This document shows, piece after piece, positions 24,546 to 28,814 of a stretch of 28,814 bases of DNA. Under the pieces are notes generated by a model. That model searched no databases. It worked only from the letters and a program-made list of their open reading frames with translations, and had not been told where the DNA came from. The number at the start of each line of letters is the position of its first letter. Positions within the stretch are counted from its first letter, which is position 1. The stretch comes from UM-FILTER-49-7 sp964599895 (GTDB lineage: Bacteria > Acidobacteriota > Holophagae > Thermotomaculales > Thermotomaculaceae), in contig CAZRHT010000040.1 of NCBI GenBank assembly GCA_964599895.1, positions 1 to 28,814 of the forward strand, written 5' to 3'. The position numbers and the translations under genes are program-made.

Positions 24546-24687
24546 TGATGAGTGATTGGTGATGAGCATTGAGAAGAAAATTAAGTTTGACTAAGTTTAA
24601 GTCCAGATGGGACTTAAAAATTCAGGAACAGGTCCAATTTCCTGGCTTCCCATTTTCTTTCTTGCATTCAACACTTAACACTCATCA
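24546..24687. repeat. 142-bp repeat element with terminal inverted repeats and internal hairpin
   Basis: The ends are TGATGAGTG (24546-24554) and its exact complement CACTCATCA (24679-24687), with further partial complementarity inward. Inside, 24596-24604 and 24610-24618 form a perfect 9-bp stem (tttaagtcc/ggacttaaa) with a 5-base loop. A shorter 6-bp stem follows (caggaa 24623-24628 with ttcctg 24639-24644). No ORF is present. It lies between two minus-strand genes, and its right end supplies the stop codon of the nicotinamidase gene. It resembles a non-autonomous (MITE- or REP-like) dispersed element, although only one copy is in the window. Confidence 0.55.
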
Positions 24688-25248
24688 TTTGACATCCGCT
24701 GTGTCGAGGGTATCGCTGGTGGTCAGATGAATGCCGGCATCGGCCATTTCCGCGAGGGCTTTTGCGCCGTCATTGGGATGGAGATTAACCGCTCGAGTAC
24801 AATCCGTCAGCACAGTTACATGAAACCCCTGTTTTACTGCATCCAATGCGGTCTCCTTTACGCAGTAATCTGTTGTAAGTCCACAGATGACCACATCCTC
24901 AATTTGTCGCTCACGAAGTATTTCCGCCAGATCCATATTAGTGGCCTCGAAACCACTGTAGCCATCGTCAGCATTAGATGTTCCTTTTTCTGCAAAAAGG
25001 TTAATCGCGTCTGTTTTCAGGTCCGGGTGGAAATCCGCTCCGGTTGTACCGGCTATGCAGTGGGGCGGCCATTTTGAGAAATGAATGGTTTTCCCAGGGT
25101 GCACATCCCGCGTGGCAATTATCAGCTCGAATTTTGGCAAAATCCGGTTGATTGAAGGGACAACAGCATCCCCTTCCTGAACAGCCAAAGCGCCGCCGGG
25201 ACAAAAATCATTCTGTACATCTACAACCAAAAGGCAGGTTTTACCCAT
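24685..25248 (-). CDS. pncA: Nicotinamidase
   Basis: Hydrolyses nicotinamide to nicotinate and ammonia, the first step of the deamidating NAD salvage route. It is an isochorismatase-like cysteine hydrolase of 187 residues with an intact catalytic triad: Asp10 (VVDVQNDF), Lys88 (EKGT) and Cys129 (GLTTDYCVKETALDA). Metal ligands are Asp48, His50 (TRDVHP) and His63. GTTGADFHPDL is the usual substrate-side stretch. The start overlaps the end of pncB by 8 nt, so the two salvage enzymes are made from one message. The TGA stop falls inside the terminal repeat of the adjacent 142-bp element, so insertion of that element may have set the exact C-terminus (SDTLDTADVK). Confidence 0.95.
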   Translation of the reverse strand: MGKTCLLVVDVQNDFCPGGALAVQEGDAVVPSINRILPKFELIIATRDVHPGKTIHFSKWPPHCIAGTTGADFHPDLKTDAINLFAEKGTSNADDGYSGFEATNMDLAEILRERQIEDVVICGLTTDYCVKETALDAVKQGFHVTVLTDCTRAVNLHPNDGAKALAEMADAGIHLTTSDTLDTADVK

Positions 25249-26716
25249 GATTTTGCCCCTCTTCGATAAGGTTCCGTCTCAGTTCACACAGGCGGTTGCT
25301 GAGACCGACCCGATATATGTGGGGATTTACAAAGCGTTTGTGTTCATCGGGTAGAAGAGCAAACCGTTCTCTGGCAAACTGTCGGACATTCTCCAGAGCA
25401 GGGAAGGGTGCAACAATAGACCCTTTTTCCACAAAGGGAAAGAACACCTGTTCAATCGCGAGGCCTTCCTGGACAATTCGTGTTTTCTTGAATTCGATAG
25501 AGGGGTGGCGAAGCATTTGGATTTTCTCTTCAGATTCGTCTGCCAGCAGGACCCCGTCAATGGCGAACATTCCGTCCCCGTTTGTGTACCGAACCACCTT
25601 CTTTTTTCCGGGAAAATTAATTTTCTCTTCGTTTTCAGAGAGCTTCAAGGTTGGGGCATCTCCTATAGAGCTCAATTTATATATCCCATCGAGAGCCGAT
25701 TGTTCCCCCCCCGTGACCAACCGTGTTCCGACTCCGAAAATGTCAATGGGGGCATTCTGTTCCAGCAGACTGGCGATGAGTTTTTCGTCCAATTGATTCG
25801 ATGCCACAATTTTCACATTTTCAAGCCCGGCCTTATCCAGAAGGTTTCGCGCTTTCTTGCTGAAGTAGGCCAGATCTCCTGAATCCAGCCGGATGGCGCG
25901 CAGCTGGTGACCCTTTTCTGCCAGTTCTTTTGCGACCTGGATGGCGTGAGGGATCCCGGATTTCAGGGTGCTGTACGTGTCCACCAGCAAGGTAGTATGT
26001 TCAGGATATATTTCTGCATATTTCCGGAAAGCCTCCAATTCGGTATCAAAACTCTGAATCCAGCTATGGGCATGGGTTCCAACTGCGGGAATGTGGTAGC
26101 GCTTCGCAGCAAAAGTATTGGACGTGCCCTTGGCACCGCCGATATAGGCTGCCCTGGCCGCAGCGATGGCACCCATGCTCTGGGCCCGGCGAAGGCCGAA
26201 ATCAACTACATCCCGGCCCTTTGCTGCAAAAACCGCCCGAGTGGCCTTGGTGGCGATCAGGGTCTGGTAGTTGATGATATTCAATAGCATGGATTCAATC
26301 AACTGGGCTTCCAGAATGCTGGATTCCACCCTCAAGAGTGGGTCGTTGGCAAATACAATGTCCCCTTCCCGGAACCCATGGATGTTTCCTGAAAAACGGA
26401 AGTCAGCGAGATAATCCAGAAATTCGTTTTTAAAACCGATCGATGCGAGATAGTCCAGGTCATTTTTCTCAAAAGAAAACTGGAGAACGCCATTTATTGC
26501 GTCTTCCAACCCGGCAAAGATGCCGTATCCACCTTTGAAAGGGTTACTCCTGAAGTAGAGGTCAAATATAGCGGAGGTATTTCGTTTTTCGGAAAAGAAA
26601 AAGGCCTGAGCCATGGTCAATTCGTAAAAGTCCGTGTACAGACCCGAATAATAGTGTTCCATTTGCTTCCTGTAGCTATTTGGATCCGACTCTGAGCCTG
26701 CAGAATCTGTTGTCAT
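25241..26716 (-). CDS. pncB: Nicotinate phosphoribosyltransferase
   Basis: Converts nicotinate and PRPP to nicotinate mononucleotide, using the product of the neighbouring nicotinamidase. Signatures are GLYTDFYELTMAQAFF near the N-terminus, FKGGYGIFAGLEDA, DFGLRRAQ, AYIGGAKGTSNTFAAKRY, the GTHAHSW segment (about 213-219) holding the histidine phosphorylated in this family, RLDSGDLAYFSKKAR, and IFGVGTRLVTGGEQSALDGIYKL. At 491 residues it fits the longer bacterial NAPRTase form. The frame opens at TTG 26719, but the next codon is ATG (26716), taken as start. It follows the PilZ gene after 43 nt and overlaps pncA, so the order is pilZ-pncB-pncA. Confidence 0.95.
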   Translation of the reverse strand: MTTDSAGSESDPNSYRKQMEHYYSGLYTDFYELTMAQAFFFSEKRNTSAIFDLYFRSNPFKGGYGIFAGLEDAINGVLQFSFEKNDLDYLASIGFKNEFLDYLADFRFSGNIHGFREGDIVFANDPLLRVESSILEAQLIESMLLNIINYQTLIATKATRAVFAAKGRDVVDFGLRRAQSMGAIAAARAAYIGGAKGTSNTFAAKRYHIPAVGTHAHSWIQSFDTELEAFRKYAEIYPEHTTLLVDTYSTLKSGIPHAIQVAKELAEKGHQLRAIRLDSGDLAYFSKKARNLLDKAGLENVKIVASNQLDEKLIASLLEQNAPIDIFGVGTRLVTGGEQSALDGIYKLSSIGDAPTLKLSENEEKINFPGKKKVVRYTNGDGMFAIDGVLLADESEEKIQMLRHPSIEFKKTRIVQEGLAIEQVFFPFVEKGSIVAPFPALENVRQFARERFALLPDEHKRFVNPHIYRVGLSNRLCELRRNLIEEGQNHG

Positions 26717-26759
26717 CAATCGCCACCGTTATCTTACATCGGATAATGGACTCAAGCCG

Positions 26760-27044
26760 TTATAGTTCTTCTGGAAAATCGGAATTGAAGGCCACGTTAA
26801 CATTGTATAGGCCGTTAATGCGTTTGCAGCCCACGGCTTTTCCTGCAACGGAAACCACGTCATCGCCCATGCCTAGAAAAAAAGTGAATTGGTGCCGGGT
26901 TTCAACAGGATAGGGGCTTTTCATCAACATTCCGCCTTTGGAGATATTGCCGGTCATGCCGAAGTTGATTTCTCCGTCTCCTCTATCCACACCCACCAGC
27001 CTTGATATGAGTTTCCGTCGGTGCTGGCGCTTTTCCTCAGCCAT
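26760..27044 (-). CDS. Single-domain PilZ protein (predicted c-di-GMP receptor)
   Basis: 94-residue protein consisting of one PilZ domain. Both ligand-binding motifs are present: RxxxR at R6-R10 (RQHRR) and (D/N)xSxxG at 33-38 (NISKGG). c-di-GMP binding is therefore expected. Later strands, including VSVAGKAVGCKRI and YNVNVAFNSD, fit the six-stranded barrel. There is no effector domain or membrane segment, so it should work by binding a partner. AAGGAGG lies close before the ATG at 27044. It is separated from the upstream transporter by a good terminator and precedes pncB by 43 nt, so it probably leads the NAD-salvage transcript. What it regulates cannot be told. Confidence 0.9.
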   Translation of the reverse strand: MAEEKRQHRRKLISRLVGVDRGDGEINFGMTGNISKGGMLMKSPYPVETRHQFTFFLGMGDDVVSVAGKAVGCKRINGLYNVNVAFNSDFPEEL

Positions 27045-27094
27045 GTATGCCTCCTTTTTCTATTCCCAATATAATCCATCCAGTCAAAAAATGC

Positions 27095-27120
27095 AAAAAA
27101 GAGGGAGTGTGTGCCCCCTC
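27095..27120 (-). terminator. Intrinsic terminator of the MFS transporter gene
   Basis: On the minus strand GAGGGGG (27120-27114) pairs with CTCCCTC (27107-27101), a 7-bp G+C-rich stem with one G-U pair and a 6-base loop (CACACA), followed at once by six Ts (27100-27095). It begins 10 nt after the transporter stop codon. Confidence 0.88.
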
Positions 27121-27130
27121 CTCGCAGAAT

Positions 27131-28762
27131 TCATGCTTCCTGTTTTGTCTTCATTCCCTTCTGCATCCAGCCTTTGGCCAGGATTAACGCAACGGGAGAT
27201 ACAATGGCAATGCAGCCGTAAATGAACCACATCTGTCCGCTGTGGGGCAGTCCGGTCTTGGGCAGATACTTCGCGACGAAATAACCGGAATAAAAGCCCG
27301 TGATCATTTTGGTAAGAAACCAGGGAAACTGACCAATACCCATGTAGATCCCGACTTTCCCTTCCGGTGCGATTTCTGCAATCCACTGCAGGAAGCGTGG
27401 TTGCCACATGGCTTCCCCGATTGACATGAAGAGTACGTAGGTTAGAAAGAGCGGCACATTGGGTCCCAGAGCGAGGAGAAATGTTGGAATTGCCATGACG
27501 AAGGTGCCGTAAATCATCATTTTGTAGACATTTGCCCTCGCTGTAAGTCCGGCTACCAGCGGAGCAAGGAAGAAAATAAGGATCGGATTCAAATTGGAGA
27601 AGAATTCGAAATATTGGCTGACCATACTGCCTTTGAATGCGCGGTCCAGATAATAAGGCAGTGTCAGCCAGTTATGGGCAAACAGAGTCTGGACCGGGAT
27701 CAGAATAAAAATGAAGAATGTGAACCGAAGATCCCTGAAGGGATGATCCGGTCGATGACGCAAATAATCAATGGTTGCAAGAATGGTGAACAACAAAGCG
27801 GCGACATATGCAGCCCACTCCGCAAGGGGCAAGCCTTCATAGCGTGTTGCGGAAGCAATCATGATTCCACCGTTGTGGATGACAACCCCAAGGGCCAGTG
27901 AGGTGGCGGCAATGGCAGAAAAAAGTGAAAGAAGGGAATTGTTGATGCGGATCTTCGGAGTGTCTTTTTTTTCTGTTTTTGCTTTATCGGCGGTTTCAGA
28001 GTCTTTACCGTTTTTCTTCGCCTGGTCTTCGGTTTCAGTGGAGATCTGGCTGACAGCGTTTTCATCAGTTTTTTTTGTCAGTACTACTATTGTGAAGATG
28101 AGTCCAAAGAGAGAAATGGCCGCGTACACCCAGAAAACAGCCGTGAGGCCGTTGGGCGGAAAAACACTCTTGAAGTGGTGGCGGGTCAAGGGTGAAATAA
28201 AACCGGAAAAGAAGGCGCCGAGATTCATGAGTCCATAAACAACGGCATATCCCATGGCAGCAGTTTGAGGGTTGGTGTAGCGTTTGACCCCGGCATAAGC
28301 GGCTGGCTGATACAGCCCGTAGGCCACTACTGCGAGGAAAAGTCCGAAAATCAACGTGAAAAACATGGGAGAGCCAACACCGTGCCCCATTGGAAGCGTG
28401 CCGGACAGGGCAATCATGGACCGGCCGGTGACGAACAGAACAAAGGACAAAATCAGCGCCTTTCGAACGCCGATTTTATCTGAAACACCGCCGAGAAAGA
28501 GCATTGCCAGCGTGATGCCGCCGGTAACGCCGGAATAAACCCAGCCGGAATAGAGGTCACTTAACTGGACATTTTCAGAACAATATTTGCCCAGAATGGT
28601 GAGAATACCGAAATAAACCAATCCCTCCAGCACGTAGGGGATATTGACGCCCCACAATGCTTTTGGGGCCTTGACAAACGCAATAGCTGTTTCTTTCAGT
28701 TCCTTCAGGGCATCTTTGATGACCTTTCCCAATGATACTGTTTCAGTCGTCTGATCCGCCAT
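27131..28762 (-). CDS. Major facilitator superfamily transporter, POT-like
   Basis: 543-residue inner-membrane transporter with about 12 hydrophobic segments. The first half has YVLEGLVYFGILTIL, the MFS loop 2-3 motif GGVSDKIGVRKALIL, and LYQPAAYAGVKRYTNPQTAA followed by GYAVVYGLMNLGAF. The latter two recall proton-dependent oligopeptide (POT/PTR) transporters in which a proline-glycine run precedes FYxxINxG. The POT ExxER signature is absent, so POT membership and peptide substrates are uncertain. A charged cytosolic insert at about 230-275 (TEDQAKKNGKDSETADKAK then TEKKDTPKIR) links the two six-helix halves. AAGGAAGG precedes the ATG. The gene is closed by a strong terminator. Only 52 bp upstream are in the window, with no clear promoter. 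Confidence 0.88.
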   Translation of the reverse strand: MADQTTETVSLGKVIKDALKELKETAIAFVKAPKALWGVNIPYVLEGLVYFGILTILGKYCSENVQLSDLYSGWVYSGVTGGITLAMLFLGGVSDKIGVRKALILSFVLFVTGRSMIALSGTLPMGHGVGSPMFFTLIFGLFLAVVAYGLYQPAAYAGVKRYTNPQTAAMGYAVVYGLMNLGAFFSGFISPLTRHHFKSVFPPNGLTAVFWVYAAISLFGLIFTIVVLTKKTDENAVSQISTETEDQAKKNGKDSETADKAKTEKKDTPKIRINNSLLSLFSAIAATSLALGVVIHNGGIMIASATRYEGLPLAEWAAYVAALLFTILATIDYLRHRPDHPFRDLRFTFFIFILIPVQTLFAHNWLTLPYYLDRAFKGSMVSQYFEFFSNLNPILIFFLAPLVAGLTARANVYKMMIYGTFVMAIPTFLLALGPNVPLFLTYVLFMSIGEAMWQPRFLQWIAEIAPEGKVGIYMGIGQFPWFLTKMITGFYSGYFVAKYLPKTGLPHSGQMWFIYGCIAIVSPVALILAKGWMQKGMKTKQEA

Positions 28763-28814
28763 AGTACCTTCCTTGATTTCAAATTTTCAACCTCACAGCA
28801 TTGTACCCTAAAGC

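Noticed and set aside
24596..24618. Perfect 9-bp hairpin as a terminator of the pncA operon
   Set aside because: AT-rich stem and no T run after it on the minus strand; it fits better as part of the repeat element.
27065..27090. TTGACT and TATATT upstream of the PilZ gene (minus strand) as a promoter
   Set aside because: The two hexamers are only 8 bp apart, and a 17-bp spacing gives a poor -10 (AATAGA).
1..28814. CRISPR array, tRNA, rRNA, integrase, transposase or toxin-antitoxin pair
   Set aside because: Read through for direct repeat arrays, cloverleaf-like ends and typical protein motifs; none seen.

Overview
The window (28.8 kb, roughly half G+C) looks like a scaffold from a Gram-negative bacterium. 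Two runs of exactly 100 N suggest a draft or metagenome-derived assembly. Tandem RND permeases, exported six-bladed beta-propeller proteins with the G-x-GPGEF signature, system II cytochrome c biogenesis (ResB/CcsA) and dispersed short-word repeats fit Acidobacteriota-like lineages such as Aminicenantia. That placement is inference; no rRNA or tRNA gene is present to settle it.

Layout. (1) 38-8592 (+): two RND permeases, the first broken by a gap, run into two exported six-bladed beta-propeller genes. The second propeller gene is a lipoprotein with a one-base frameshift. (2) 8593-8911: no gene; a mosaic of dispersed repeat words containing a large imperfect inverted repeat. (3) 8912-12894 (+): purM, purN, tyrS (interrupted by the second gap), the C-terminal fragment of an unidentified protein, a stand-alone MetH activation-domain-like protein and a translationally coupled 100-aa protein of unknown function. 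(4) 15688-12866 (-): a membrane protein of unknown function, a DUF123-endonuclease III fusion, a biotin-protein ligase and a Mut7-C/Zn-ribbon protein, tightly packed like an operon. (5) 15838-19470 (+): an NtrY-like sensor kinase, then a bifunctional mannose-1-P guanylyltransferase/mannose-6-P isomerase. (6) 20919-19512 and 22792-20930 (-): ResB, CcsA and a triple Zn-ribbon protein. (7) 24463-22913 (-): a secreted 5'-nucleotidase-family phosphoesterase. (8) 27044-24685 (-): PilZ protein, nicotinate phosphoribosyltransferase and nicotinamidase (NAD salvage), ending in a 142-bp repeat element. (9) 28762-27131 (-): an MFS/POT-like transporter with a convincing terminator.

Most genes are housekeeping: purine synthesis, tRNA charging, base-excision repair, NAD salvage and cytochrome c assembly. 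The items most worth a second look are the DUF123-Nth fusion, the triple Zn-ribbon protein with identical 17-residue spacings, the coupled MetH-activation-like/100-aa pair, the two-helix membrane protein divergent from the orphan kinase, and the repeat elements that abut gene ends. I found no clear undescribed multi-gene system, no CRISPR array and no intact insertion sequence.
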